Source: DAOUAT01 sp964551735 (GTDB lineage: Bacteria; Chloroflexota; Anaerolineae; CG2-30-64-16). From it: a stretch of 64,000 nt of DNA. This document shows, one piece after another, positions 48,060 to 56,618 of the stretch (within the stretch, counting starts at the first letter, position 1; every line of letters starts with the position of its first letter). Under the pieces are notes generated by a model. That model was not told where the DNA came from. It made no database searches and saw nothing but the letters and a program-made list of their open reading frames with translations. The position numbers and the translations under genes were made by a program. Location of the stretch: NCBI GenBank assembly GCA_964551735.1, contig CAZKEF010000004.1, positions 124,001 to 188,000 of the forward strand, in the 5' to 3' direction.

Positions 48060-49292
48060 ATGTCAAAGTTTGCGCGAATCTTGTTGTTGCTGGTGTTGGT
48101 GTTCACCAGCACGGTCATGGCGGCCCCGGCCGGCGCGGCCGCGCCGCAGTTGCTACCAACACCCGGCTCGTGCGTCGAAGGCGTGTTGCCCCACGGCGCG
48201 CGATCACTCATCTGCATCCCGGCTACCGGCTGGAACGGTGAGCTGGTGGTTTATGCTCACGGCTATGTGGCCTACAACCAACCACTGGACTTCTACAACC
48301 TTTCCCTTGATGACGGCACCTATCTGCCGGATCTGATCCAAACGCTGGGCTTCGCGTTCGCCACCACGAGCTACCGGCGCAATGGGTTGGCCATCGTGGA
48401 GGGGGTAGACGATGTGCGCAACCTGGTCACCGCGTTCAAGGCGCTGACCGGCCGCACCCCGCGACGCACCTACATCACCGGCCCGTCCGAGGGCGGCGCC
48501 GTCGCCGCGCTGTCAGTCGAACGCTCGGCTGACCTGTTCAGCGGCGGCCTGTCGCTGTGCGGGCCGGTGGGCGATTTCAAGAGTCAGATTGACTACTGGG
48601 GCGATTTCCGGGTATTGTTTGATTACTTCTTCCCCGGCGCGCTGCCGCCCAGCCCGGTGAATATCCCCCAGGACGTGATCGACACCTGGGACAGCTTCTA
48701 TGCGCCGCAAATTGATGCCCTGGTAAGCGCCAACCCGGCGGCCGCCAGCCAGCTCATCAGCACATCCAAAGCCTCTGTTGACCCGGCCGCCCCCAGCACA
48801 GTAAACGAGACAACCCTCAACATCCTGTGGTACAACGTCTTCGCCACCAACGACGGCAAGGCGCAACTGGGTGGCAACCCCTACGGCAACATCGGCCGCG
48901 TCTACAGCGGTTCAGCGAATGACGCCGCGCTGAACGCCGGGGTGGCGCGCATCGCCGCCGACGCGGGCGCCCTGGCGAACATCCCGCCCTACAACACCTC
49001 GGGCCGCGTGCGCGCGCCGCTGGTGACCATGCACACCACCGGCGATGAGGTTGTCCCGTTCTGGCACCAGGTCCTCTATCGCAGGAAGCTGGCGGCGAAC
49101 GGCAGCCTGCCCTACGTCACCCAGATCCCGATCGCCCGCTACGGCCACTGCAACTTCACGACGGTTGAAGTGCTGGCTGCGTTCGGCATCCTGGTGCTGC
49201 AGACCACCGGTCAAAGCCTGCAAAACGTGCCGGCCCAATACAACATCACACCTGTGCAGATCGAAATGCGGACGAGCGCAGGACGATTCTAG
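48060..49292 (+). CDS. Exported alpha/beta hydrolase
   Basis: 410 residues. A signal peptide (ILLLLVLVFTSTVMAAPAGA) precedes an alpha/beta-hydrolase fold: ELVVYAHGYV (oxyanion region), the nucleophile Ser in TGPSEGGAVAAL, acid in TTGDEVVPF and His in RYGHCNF. Substrate unknown; related exported proteins include depolymerase- and tannase-like esterases. AGGAGG precedes ATG 48060, 30 bp after the serpin gene, so they may be co-transcribed. Confidence 0.85.
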   Translation: MSKFARILLLLVLVFTSTVMAAPAGAAAPQLLPTPGSCVEGVLPHGARSLICIPATGWNGELVVYAHGYVAYNQPLDFYNLSLDDGTYLPDLIQTLGFAFATTSYRRNGLAIVEGVDDVRNLVTAFKALTGRTPRRTYITGPSEGGAVAALSVERSADLFSGGLSLCGPVGDFKSQIDYWGDFRVLFDYFFPGALPPSPVNIPQDVIDTWDSFYAPQIDALVSANPAAASQLISTSKASVDPAAPSTVNETTLNILWYNVFATNDGKAQLGGNPYGNIGRVYSGSANDAALNAGVARIAADAGALANIPPYNTSGRVRAPLVTMHTTGDEVVPFWHQVLYRRKLAANGSLPYVTQIPIARYGHCNFTTVEVLAAFGILVLQTTGQSLQNVPAQYNITPVQIEMRTSAGRF

Positions 49293-49389
49293 ACCGACGC
49301 ACAAAACCGGCGTGCCTCGCATCTCAGGGATGCGTTGCACGCCGGCGCGCGTAATCGCCTCACGATCGACCACACTGTTGAGCAGACCA

Positions 49390-52143
49390 ATGACCGAAGT
49401 GCACGAAATCCTCAGCGACCAAATCCATCTCCTCGGCGACCTGCTGGGGCAGACCATCATCGAGCAGGAAGGATGTTCGCTGTTCGAACTGGTGGAAGAG
49501 TGCCGGGCGCTGGCGAAGGCCCGCCGCATGGGTGACGCCGAGGCCCATGCCCGGCTGCTGGCTCGGATCGAGGGGTTGGGGCTGGCCGAGGCGCGCGGCG
49601 TCCTCAAAGCGTTCGCGGCCTACTTCCAGCTCATCAACCTGGCCGAGGAGCAGGAACGGGTGCGCGTGCTGCACCAGCGCGCGCAGCGGGCGCACACCGA
49701 GGGCCGGGCGGTGGGCGAGACCCTCGCCGCGGCCGTGCGCCAGCTTCACGGCGAGGGCGTGACGGCCGCAGCCATGCAGGATCTCCTGGATGATCTGGCA
49801 ATCCAGCCGGTGTTCACCGCGCACCCCACCGAGGCCAAGCGGCGCACGGTGCTGGCGAAGCTGCGGCGCATGGCGTTCGTGCTGCACGAGCTCGACTTCC
49901 ACACCCCCACCCCGAACGAGGTGGCCGAGGCGCACGCGACACTGCGGGAGGAGATCGTCGCGCTGTGGCAGTCGGACGAGACGCGGCTGCGCCAGCCATC
50001 GGTGATGGACGAGGTGCGCAATGGGCTGTACTTCTTCGACGAGGTGCTGTTCGACCTGGTCCCCGCCCTCTACCGCCGGCTGGAAGCCGCGCTGGCTGAA
50101 AGCTACCCCGGCCACCCGTTCCGCATCCCCCGCTTCCTGCAGTTCGGCAGTTGGATCGGCGGCGACCGGGACGGCAACCCGTTCGTGACCCCGGCCGTGA
50201 CCGAGGAGGCGCTGCGGGAGCACAAGGCGCTGGCGCTGCGCCTCTACCAACGTGGCCTGGATCGTATGCACGGCCACCTGAGCAGCTCGGCGCGCTACGG
50301 CATCTCGGCCGAGCTCCAGACCAGCATCGCGGCCGATGCGGCGCTCTTCCCCGACGAGGCCGCCAACGTGGCCGCGCGCTATCCCATGCAGCCCTACCGC
50401 CACAAGCTCTCCTTCATCTACCGCAAGCTGGGGGCCACGGCCGAGGCCAACCGCCGGCCGTGGCGGGCTGATCACCTGCCGCGGCCCGGCGCCTATCGCG
50501 ACGCGGCCGAGTTCCTGGCCGACCTGCGGCTGATCCAGGAGAGCCTGCGCGGGCACCGGGGCGAGCGCCTGGCCGAAGGCCGTCTGGACACGATCATCCG
50601 GCAGGCCGAGATCTTCGGCTTCCACCTGGCGACGCTGGACATCCGCCAGCACGCCGAGCGCCACACCCGCGCGGTGGCCGAGATCTTCGCCCGCTACGGC
50701 CTGGCCGAAGATTACCCGGCCCTGCCCGAAGCGGAAAAAACCCGCCTGCTGACCGCCGAGCTGTTGAGCGCCCGGCCCCTGGCGCCCGCCCGGCTCGACT
50801 TCAGCCCGGAGACCAACGAGACGCTGGAGCTGTTCCGGCTGATCCGTCGCGGCCACGAGCGGGTGGGCGTCGAGGCGATCCAGAACACTATCATCAGCAT
50901 GACCACCGGGGCCAGCGACGTGCTGGCCGTGCTGCTGATGGCAAAGGATGCGGGGGTGGACGCCGCGCTGAACATCGTGCCGCTGTTCGAGACCCTGGCC
51001 GACCTCCAGGCCGCGCCGGGGATCATGGACGCGCTGTTCGCCAACCCCGCCTACGCCGGCCACCTGGCGCGTCGCGGCCGCAACCAGCAGATCATGCTGG
51101 GCTACAGCGACTCCAACAAGGACACGGGGTACGTCACCGCCACGTGGGAGCTCCGCCGGGCGCAGCAGACGCTGCCCGCGGTCTGCGCGGCGCACGGGGT
51201 CCGGCTGACGATCTTCCACGGCCGCGGAGGCAGCATCGGCCGCGGGGGCGGGCCGGCCAACCGGGGGATCCTGGCCCAGCCGGCCGAGTCGCTGCGCGGC
51301 CGCATCCGCCTCACCGAGCAGGGGGAGACCGTCACCAACCGCTACGCCAACCGGGAGCTGGCCCAACGCCACCTGGAGCAGATCATCCACGCGGTGCTGA
51401 TCCGCAGCCTGACGCCCGGCGCGGCCGCGCCGCCGGCCAGCAACGCTCGTTGGGAAGCGACCATGGATGCGCTTTCGGCCGGCGCGCGTGCGGCCTACCG
51501 GGGCTTCGTCCACGATTCTCCCGCGCTGCTGCGTTACTTCCAGGACGCGACCCCCATTGACGCCATTGGTCGGCTCAACATCGGCAGCCGGCCGGCGCGG
51601 CGCCGCGCGACCGCCAGCATTGACGACCTGCGCGCGATCCCGTGGGTGTTCGCCTGGGCGCAAAGCCGGGCCGGGCTGCCGGGCTGGTACGGCTTGGGGA
51701 CGGCGCTGGTCGTCTGGGCTGCGGATGAAGCCGGCCGTTGGGCCCAGCTGACCGAGATGTACCAGGGATGGCCCTTCTTCAAGGCGCTGATTGACAACGC
51801 CCAGCTCTCGCTGCGCCAGGCCGACCTGCCCATCGCCGGGGTTTACGCCAGCCTGGCCGACGCGCAGACGCGGGCCGCGGTCTACCCGGCGTTGCAGGCC
51901 GAGTATCGCCGCGCCGAGGCCGCCATCCTGCGCATCACCGGCAGGGGCGACCTGCTGGAGGATGAGCCGTGGCTGCAGCGCTCGATCCAATTGCGCAACC
52001 CGTACATTGACCCGATGAACTACCTCCAGGTGGCGCTGCTGCGCCGCTGGCGCGACGCCGGGGGCGTGGAGGCCGAGGCGCTGCGCGAGGCGGTGCTGCT
52101 CAGCGTGAACGGCGTCGCCGCGGGGTTGCGGAACACGGGGTGA
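49390..52143 (+). CDS. ppc: Phosphoenolpyruvate carboxylase
   Basis: 917 residues, full length. Catalytic motifs: FTAHPTEAKRRTV (His, about 140), GGDRDGNPFVT, MLGYSDSNKDTGY, FHGRGGSIGRGGGP (about 608-621) and a C-terminal RNTG end. It converts PEP and bicarbonate to oxaloacetate, refilling the citric acid cycle. ATG 49390 is taken from the family N-terminus (HLLGDLLGQTIIEQEG); the ribosome site is weak. A gene of almost equal length in antisense is a shadow. Confidence 0.97.
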   Translation: MTEVHEILSDQIHLLGDLLGQTIIEQEGCSLFELVEECRALAKARRMGDAEAHARLLARIEGLGLAEARGVLKAFAAYFQLINLAEEQERVRVLHQRAQRAHTEGRAVGETLAAAVRQLHGEGVTAAAMQDLLDDLAIQPVFTAHPTEAKRRTVLAKLRRMAFVLHELDFHTPTPNEVAEAHATLREEIVALWQSDETRLRQPSVMDEVRNGLYFFDEVLFDLVPALYRRLEAALAESYPGHPFRIPRFLQFGSWIGGDRDGNPFVTPAVTEEALREHKALALRLYQRGLDRMHGHLSSSARYGISAELQTSIAADAALFPDEAANVAARYPMQPYRHKLSFIYRKLGATAEANRRPWRADHLPRPGAYRDAAEFLADLRLIQESLRGHRGERLAEGRLDTIIRQAEIFGFHLATLDIRQHAERHTRAVAEIFARYGLAEDYPALPEAEKTRLLTAELLSARPLAPARLDFSPETNETLELFRLIRRGHERVGVEAIQNTIISMTTGASDVLAVLLMAKDAGVDAALNIVPLFETLADLQAAPGIMDALFANPAYAGHLARRGRNQQIMLGYSDSNKDTGYVTATWELRRAQQTLPAVCAAHGVRLTIFHGRGGSIGRGGGPANRGILAQPAESLRGRIRLTEQGETVTNRYANRELAQRHLEQIIHAVLIRSLTPGAAAPPASNARWEATMDALSAGARAAYRGFVHDSPALLRYFQDATPIDAIGRLNIGSRPARRRATASIDDLRAIPWVFAWAQSRAGLPGWYGLGTALVVWAADEAGRWAQLTEMYQGWPFFKALIDNAQLSLRQADLPIAGVYASLADAQTRAAVYPALQAEYRRAEAAILRITGRGDLLEDEPWLQRSIQLRNPYIDPMNYLQVALLRRWRDAGGVEAEALREAVLLSVNGVAAGLRNTG

Positions 52144-52153
52144 GAACATGATG

Positions 52154-52220
52154 CCGGAATCGAGGCTTTAGCCGGTCTGTCCCTTGATGCGAGAAACCGG
52201 CTGAAGCCTCGACTCCAATT
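52154..52220. repeat. Inverted pair of the AAGCCTCGATTCCA repeat
   Basis: CCGGAATCGAGGCTTTAGCC (from 52154) faces AACCGGCTGAAGCCTCGACT (from 52196) after the ppc stop. The same sequence recurs at 13306, 41723, 52926 and 62912. Confidence 0.8.
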
Positions 52221-52232
52221 ATGACTAAACGT

Positions 52233-52877
52233 TCACTGCGTCAACCCAATCGTCGCCAGCCCGCCCAGGGTGACGAACTCGTCTGTGTAGGCCCCCACCC
52301 GTAGCGTCATATCCAGGTAGGTATTGCCCCGCAGCCGACCGGCCCAGGTCAGCGAGTCGCCCATCTTGCGGTACGGGTAGCCGCTCACCCCGGCAAACTC
52401 GGCCCCGTCCTCGGTCTTGCCCTTGTAGCTGAGCAAAGTGCCCGGCACGGTTTCCCCTTTACGCACGGTGTATGTGACCGGCACCTTGTAATCGAACGCG
52501 GACTTGTCGGGGTAGGGCGCCAGCTCAGGCCGCACGTCGGCGACCGTGACCTTCACCGTGCCGACCGTTTGCAGGCGCTCGGCGTTGACGGCCAGGATGC
52601 GCTGCGCCATCTCCACCTGCACGCCGGGGACCGGCTCCCCTTTCCAGTCCAGCGAATCACCCACCAGCTTCACCGCGGGCAGATCGTTGATCAGCACCGC
52701 CGCGCCGGCGTCGCTGTAGCCCACAAAGCGGATGTTCGAGCCGGGAACCGTCTCGCCGAGCGCCACCGTCTGCTCGGTGGGCCCGCTGTAGGTCATGCTG
52801 CCCGAACTGGCGCCGCCGCAGCCGGCCAGCAGGGCGATCACCACCACAATAACCACGCACGACAGGGGTTTGGTCAT
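52233..52877 (-). CDS. Hypothetical lipoprotein
   Basis: 214 residues. The signal VVIVVVIALLAGCGG has a clear lipobox with Cys20. The mature part has two similar beta-rich halves built around GETVPGSNIRFVGYSD and GETVPGTLLSYKGKTEDG, each followed by a KLVGDSLDWKG / KMGDSLTWAG motif, so an internal duplication is likely. No known family. GGGAGG precedes ATG 52877. It is downstream of a PrsW-type protease gene. Confidence 0.75.
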   Translation of the reverse strand: MTKPLSCVVIVVVIALLAGCGGASSGSMTYSGPTEQTVALGETVPGSNIRFVGYSDAGAAVLINDLPAVKLVGDSLDWKGEPVPGVQVEMAQRILAVNAERLQTVGTVKVTVADVRPELAPYPDKSAFDYKVPVTYTVRKGETVPGTLLSYKGKTEDGAEFAGVSGYPYRKMGDSLTWAGRLRGNTYLDMTLRVGAYTDEFVTLGGLATIGLTQ

Positions 52878-52908
52878 GGGAGTCCTCCCTCAAGAAGTGC
52901 TTTGGCGC

Positions 52909-54111
52909 TCAAACAGAGTGACCGTCTGAAGCCTCGATTCCAACTGCAACGGGATCCTGGTCGTGTCCCGCCAGCCACCGGGGCAACAGCGCCAATAGCG
53001 ACGCTGCAAACAGCCACAGGATGCCCAAGTATCCGATGAAAAGCACGGCCAACGCGTTCCCGCCGCCGACCAGCGCCCGCGCGGCCAGGCCAACTGCGGC
53101 TGCGTTCCACGCGCCGTGAAGCACAACCGCGCCGAGTCCTGCCCCCAGACCGACCAGCCAGCGGCGCTCCAGGATCAGCGCCCAGCCCAGGCCCACAAGT
53201 GCCGAGGCCGCGCAGTGCATGGTGGTCGCGGCCCCGCGCGACACCATTGCGCCAGCCCATGTCTCGGGTGAAGCCAGCCCTAGTGCGCCGTTCAGCGTCC
53301 CCTCGACCAGCGCAAAACCCGCACCCGCCGCCGCGCCTAACAAGAAGCCGTCAACCCAGCGCACCCGGCGGCCGGCCAGCACAACCAGCGGGATCGCCAA
53401 CGCCTTGACAGCCTCTTCCACCAGCGGCACCAACAGACTGACGAACCCCAGGACAGCGAACAACACCCAGGGCGAACTGAACAGCGGCAGCAGATCGGAC
53501 AGCTCGCCCGGCCGGCCGCGCTGCATCCCCTCAGCCCACGTTTGGAGCTGCGTCAGCAGATCAGGTCGCGCCGCAGTCAGCCAAACCGACACAAACAAGA
53601 CCACAACCAGCAACACCATCGCTTCCATAAAGAACGCCAGTCCCACGCCACCGAGGCCACCCCAGGCCAGGCTACCCACCGCCGGTCGCCGGGCGACGGC
53701 AGCCTGGCCGCGCTGGGCGCTGCCCACCGCCAGCGCCAGCGCCCAGAAAACCGCCAGCGCGTTTGCCGCCACATGCAGCACAGCCACGGGCATCTCAAAG
53801 CCCATTTCAAACACAACGGTGCCAGCCGCCACTGTCAGGGCGAACGCTACCAGCCACCAGCCCCAACCGGGCAGGCGCAACGGCCCACTCGCCGCGCCGT
53901 GCAGGCCGCGCCAGCCGCTCCAGGCCAGCGCCAGGCCCAGGCCGCTGAAGAGGACCATAATCCCGAAAGCCAACGCGCGCAGCATCAACGGCGCGCCGGC
54001 CACTGGGGCGGAAAACGCCAACGCCAGGAAAAGCAGGCCGGCCACGCCCAGTCCGGTCAGCGCGGCCATGACGCCGCCGAAGACCGCCAACACCAGGATG
54101 ACCTTGCGCAT
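52909..54111 (-). CDS. PrsW-family glutamic intramembrane protease
   Basis: 400 residues, about ten membrane helices. PrsW motifs: LVEEAVKALAIPLV, GFALVEGTLNG, HCAASALVGLGWAL and VLHGAWNAAAVG, holding the conserved Glu and His residues. PrsW cleaves membrane anti-sigma factors in Bacillus. The last residues GIEASDGHSV are encoded by a copy of the dispersed AAGCCTCGATTCCA repeat (52926-52945), so the C-terminus has been changed by it. GGAGG precedes ATG 54111, inside the end of the helicase gene. Confidence 0.88.
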   Translation of the reverse strand: MRKVILVLAVFGGVMAALTGLGVAGLLFLALAFSAPVAGAPLMLRALAFGIMVLFSGLGLALAWSGWRGLHGAASGPLRLPGWGWWLVAFALTVAAGTVVFEMGFEMPVAVLHVAANALAVFWALALAVGSAQRGQAAVARRPAVGSLAWGGLGGVGLAFFMEAMVLLVVVLFVSVWLTAARPDLLTQLQTWAEGMQRGRPGELSDLLPLFSSPWVLFAVLGFVSLLVPLVEEAVKALAIPLVVLAGRRVRWVDGFLLGAAAGAGFALVEGTLNGALGLASPETWAGAMVSRGAATTMHCAASALVGLGWALILERRWLVGLGAGLGAVVLHGAWNAAAVGLAARALVGGGNALAVLFIGYLGILWLFAASLLALLPRWLAGHDQDPVAVGIEASDGHSV

Positions 54112-54113
54112 CG

Positions 54114-56540
54114 TCACCTCCCGCTGGCCCCTGCCAGCAGTTTCTGCAAAATGAGAACCGCCGCGCGTTTGTCCAGCGGCTCGTTGAAGTTGCCGCACTT
54201 GGGGCTTTGCACGCAGCTTGGGCAGCCATCCGCACAGGGGCAGCCGCGGATCACGTCCAGCGTGGCGGCCCAGAGCACCGGCAGCAGCTCGAACCCCTTC
54301 TCCGCGATCCCGACGCCGCCGGGGAAGCCATCGTAGATGAAGACCTGCGCCGCGTCGGTGTCGGGGTGGCGCGGGGTGCTGAGCCCGCCGATGTCCCACC
54401 GGTCGCACATGGTGAAAAGCGGGAGGATGCCGATGGCCGCGTGCTCGACCGCGTGGAGGCCGCCCAGGAAATCGAGTCCGCGGCCGGCCAACTCAACCGG
54501 CAGCCCGGCCGGCAGGTCCCACCACAACGCCACGGTCTCGAACTCGGTGAGCGGCATGGCCAGCGGCGCATTTTCCAGCACCGCTTCGCTGGCTTGTTGC
54601 AATCGCCGGTAGCCGATCACCTGGCTGCTGACCCGCACCCGGCCCAGGTAAGCGGTCGTGCCCGCTGGCAGCTCGCGGTGGCGCAGCGATCGCACGACGC
54701 GCACGTCGTTAAGCTCGCGCGGCTGGGTGTAGAAGTCGGCGTCCACCGGCTTGACGACCGCATGGCGCAGCTCGGCGCTGTATTCGGTCACCAGGTACGA
54801 CTCGCCCTGGTGCAGGTAGATCGCACCCGGATGCACCCGCTGCGGCGCAGTGGTGGCGCTGAGCTCCTCCAGCAGCTTGAACTGGTTGGATGCGTCCAGC
54901 ACCGCGAAGCGCTCCCCCTCCGCGTCGCGCAGGCTCACGCCCTGGGCCGGGTAATCGCGGCGGGCGTAGACCCACTTGTCGCCGGTGTAGCGCAACGTCT
55001 CGTCATTCTCCAGCGCCACCATCGCATCCACGAAGCCGGGGCCGAAGAGCGCTTCGTCGTCGGCCAGAGGTTCAAGGTCTGCGAGACCTTGAACGTCTTC
55101 GTCGCCCACCCGCAACGGCGTCTCGTGCGCGGCGCACGGCAGATGGCGGCGCAGGATGTAGACGTTGTCGGGGTCGAGCAGCGCGTGCTCGTGAGGCCGG
55201 CCCAGGAGGGCGTCGGGGTGACGCATGTAGAACTGGTCCAGCGGGTCGCCCAGGCCGATGAGCACCGCCAAGGCCGGATCCGTGCCCCGGCCCGCGCGGC
55301 CGGCCTGCTGCCACAGGCTGGCGATGGTGCCGGGGAAGCCCACCAGCAGCGCCGCGTCCAGCCCGCCCACATCAATCCCCAGCTCCAGCGCAGTAGTCGC
55401 CGTGACGCCGGCCAGTCGGCCCGAAAAGAGTTCCTGCTCGATGCGTCGCCGCTCGTCGGCCAGGTAGCCGGCGCGGTAAGCCGCGATGCGCGTGACCAAC
55501 TCAGGCCGCGTCTTCTTGAGCTGCTCGCGCGCGTAGCGCAGCACCAGCTCAGACACCACACGGGCGCGCGCGAACGCGATGGTTCGCACCCCCCCGCTCA
55601 CCAGGCGAGCGAAGAGCTCGCTGGCCTCCTGATTGGCGCTGCGCCGCGCGGACTTGGTACGGTCAATAAAGGGCGGGTTCCACAACGCGAAGGTGCGCGG
55701 CCCGTGCGGGGAGCCGTCGTCGCCCACCACCGCGGCCGGCAGTCCGGTCAACAGCTCGAAATGCTCGGCCGGGTTCGCGATGGTGGCGGAGGTGGCGATG
55801 AAGACGACCGAGGACCGCCGACCGCTGACCGCTGACCGATCACTGCCGATATCCCGTCGTCCGTCGTCCGTCGTCCGTCGTCCCTGATACAACGCGACCA
55901 CGCGCCGCAGCCGACGGATAACGCAGGCGACCTGGGAGCCGAAAACGCCGCGATAGGTGTGCGCCTCGTCAACGACGACGTAGGCCAGGTGACGGAAGAA
56001 CTCGGCCCACAGTGGATGGTTGGGCAGGATGCCGGTGTGGAGCATGTCTGGGTTGGTGAGCAGCACCCGCGCCTGTTTGCGGATGCGCGACCGCGCGCCT
56101 TGGGGCGTGTCACCATCGTAGGTTGCGGCCAACGGGCTGATGATGCCGCCGCCCGCGCCCTTCGCGAACACGCTCCACTTGCCGAGCTGGTCTTGCGCAA
56201 GCGCCTTGGTGGGATAGAGGTAGAGCGCCCGCGCCAGCGGATCGCGCGCCAACGCTTCCAGCACGGGCACGTTGAAGCACAGCGTCTTGCCGCTGGCCGT
56301 CGAGGTGGCGACCACCACGTTCTGCCCCCCCAACGCCGCGTTGATCGCCTCGGCCTGGTGGGTGTAGAGCCGCTCCGCGCCGGCCACAGCCAGGGCACGC
56401 TGCACCGGCAGGCTCAGCCGTTCGCGCGGCGCCCCGTAGCGCGCACCGCGGGCCGGGGCCGTTTGTACATAAGCCAACTGCCCGGCGTAGCCCTGCTCGT
56501 GGCGGAGGGCATCAAGGAAGGCAGGGGGATCGAAGATCAT
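54114..56540 (-). CDS. MrfA/YprA-like DEAD/DEAH helicase with DUF1998
   Basis: 808 residues. Helicase motifs: TSTASGKTLCF (Walker A), VVDEAHTYRG, ATSATIANP, QQAGRAGRG. The C-terminal DUF1998 part ends in a Cys4 cluster, GCPCADGCPSCVQSPKCGN, which in MrfA binds zinc. MrfA repairs mitomycin-type DNA damage. About 27 residues (GRRTTDDGRRDIGSDRSAV and following) between motif II and III are encoded by an inserted tandem/inverted repeat at 55805-55888 that keeps the frame. The PrsW gene begins 3 bp beyond its stop. Confidence 0.92.
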   Translation of the reverse strand: MIFDPPAFLDALRHEQGYAGQLAYVQTAPARGARYGAPRERLSLPVQRALAVAGAERLYTHQAEAINAALGGQNVVVATSTASGKTLCFNVPVLEALARDPLARALYLYPTKALAQDQLGKWSVFAKGAGGGIISPLAATYDGDTPQGARSRIRKQARVLLTNPDMLHTGILPNHPLWAEFFRHLAYVVVDEAHTYRGVFGSQVACVIRRLRRVVALYQGRRTTDDGRRDIGSDRSAVSGRRSSVVFIATSATIANPAEHFELLTGLPAAVVGDDGSPHGPRTFALWNPPFIDRTKSARRSANQEASELFARLVSGGVRTIAFARARVVSELVLRYAREQLKKTRPELVTRIAAYRAGYLADERRRIEQELFSGRLAGVTATTALELGIDVGGLDAALLVGFPGTIASLWQQAGRAGRGTDPALAVLIGLGDPLDQFYMRHPDALLGRPHEHALLDPDNVYILRRHLPCAAHETPLRVGDEDVQGLADLEPLADDEALFGPGFVDAMVALENDETLRYTGDKWVYARRDYPAQGVSLRDAEGERFAVLDASNQFKLLEELSATTAPQRVHPGAIYLHQGESYLVTEYSAELRHAVVKPVDADFYTQPRELNDVRVVRSLRHRELPAGTTAYLGRVRVSSQVIGYRRLQQASEAVLENAPLAMPLTEFETVALWWDLPAGLPVELAGRGLDFLGGLHAVEHAAIGILPLFTMCDRWDIGGLSTPRHPDTDAAQVFIYDGFPGGVGIAEKGFELLPVLWAATLDVIRGCPCADGCPSCVQSPKCGNFNEPLDKRAAVLILQKLLAGASGR
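55805..55888. repeat. In-frame repeat inside the helicase gene
   Basis: GACCGCCGACCGCTGACCGC-type units (from about 55812) face a GTCCGTCGTCCGTCGTCC run (about 55857-55884). The extra length is about 81 bp, a multiple of three. Confidence 0.8.
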
Positions 56541-56618
56541 GTGATGATAGCTAAGTTACATTTGATGCTATTGTACCATGCAGGCACAGGATGTGGTAGA
56601 ATGCGCATCGGAGGATCG

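Noticed and set aside
49360..52149. A 929-residue open frame antisense to ppc
   Set aside because: ppc matches its family over its full length with all motifs. The opposite frame has no recognisable motif and is a product of GC-rich codon use.
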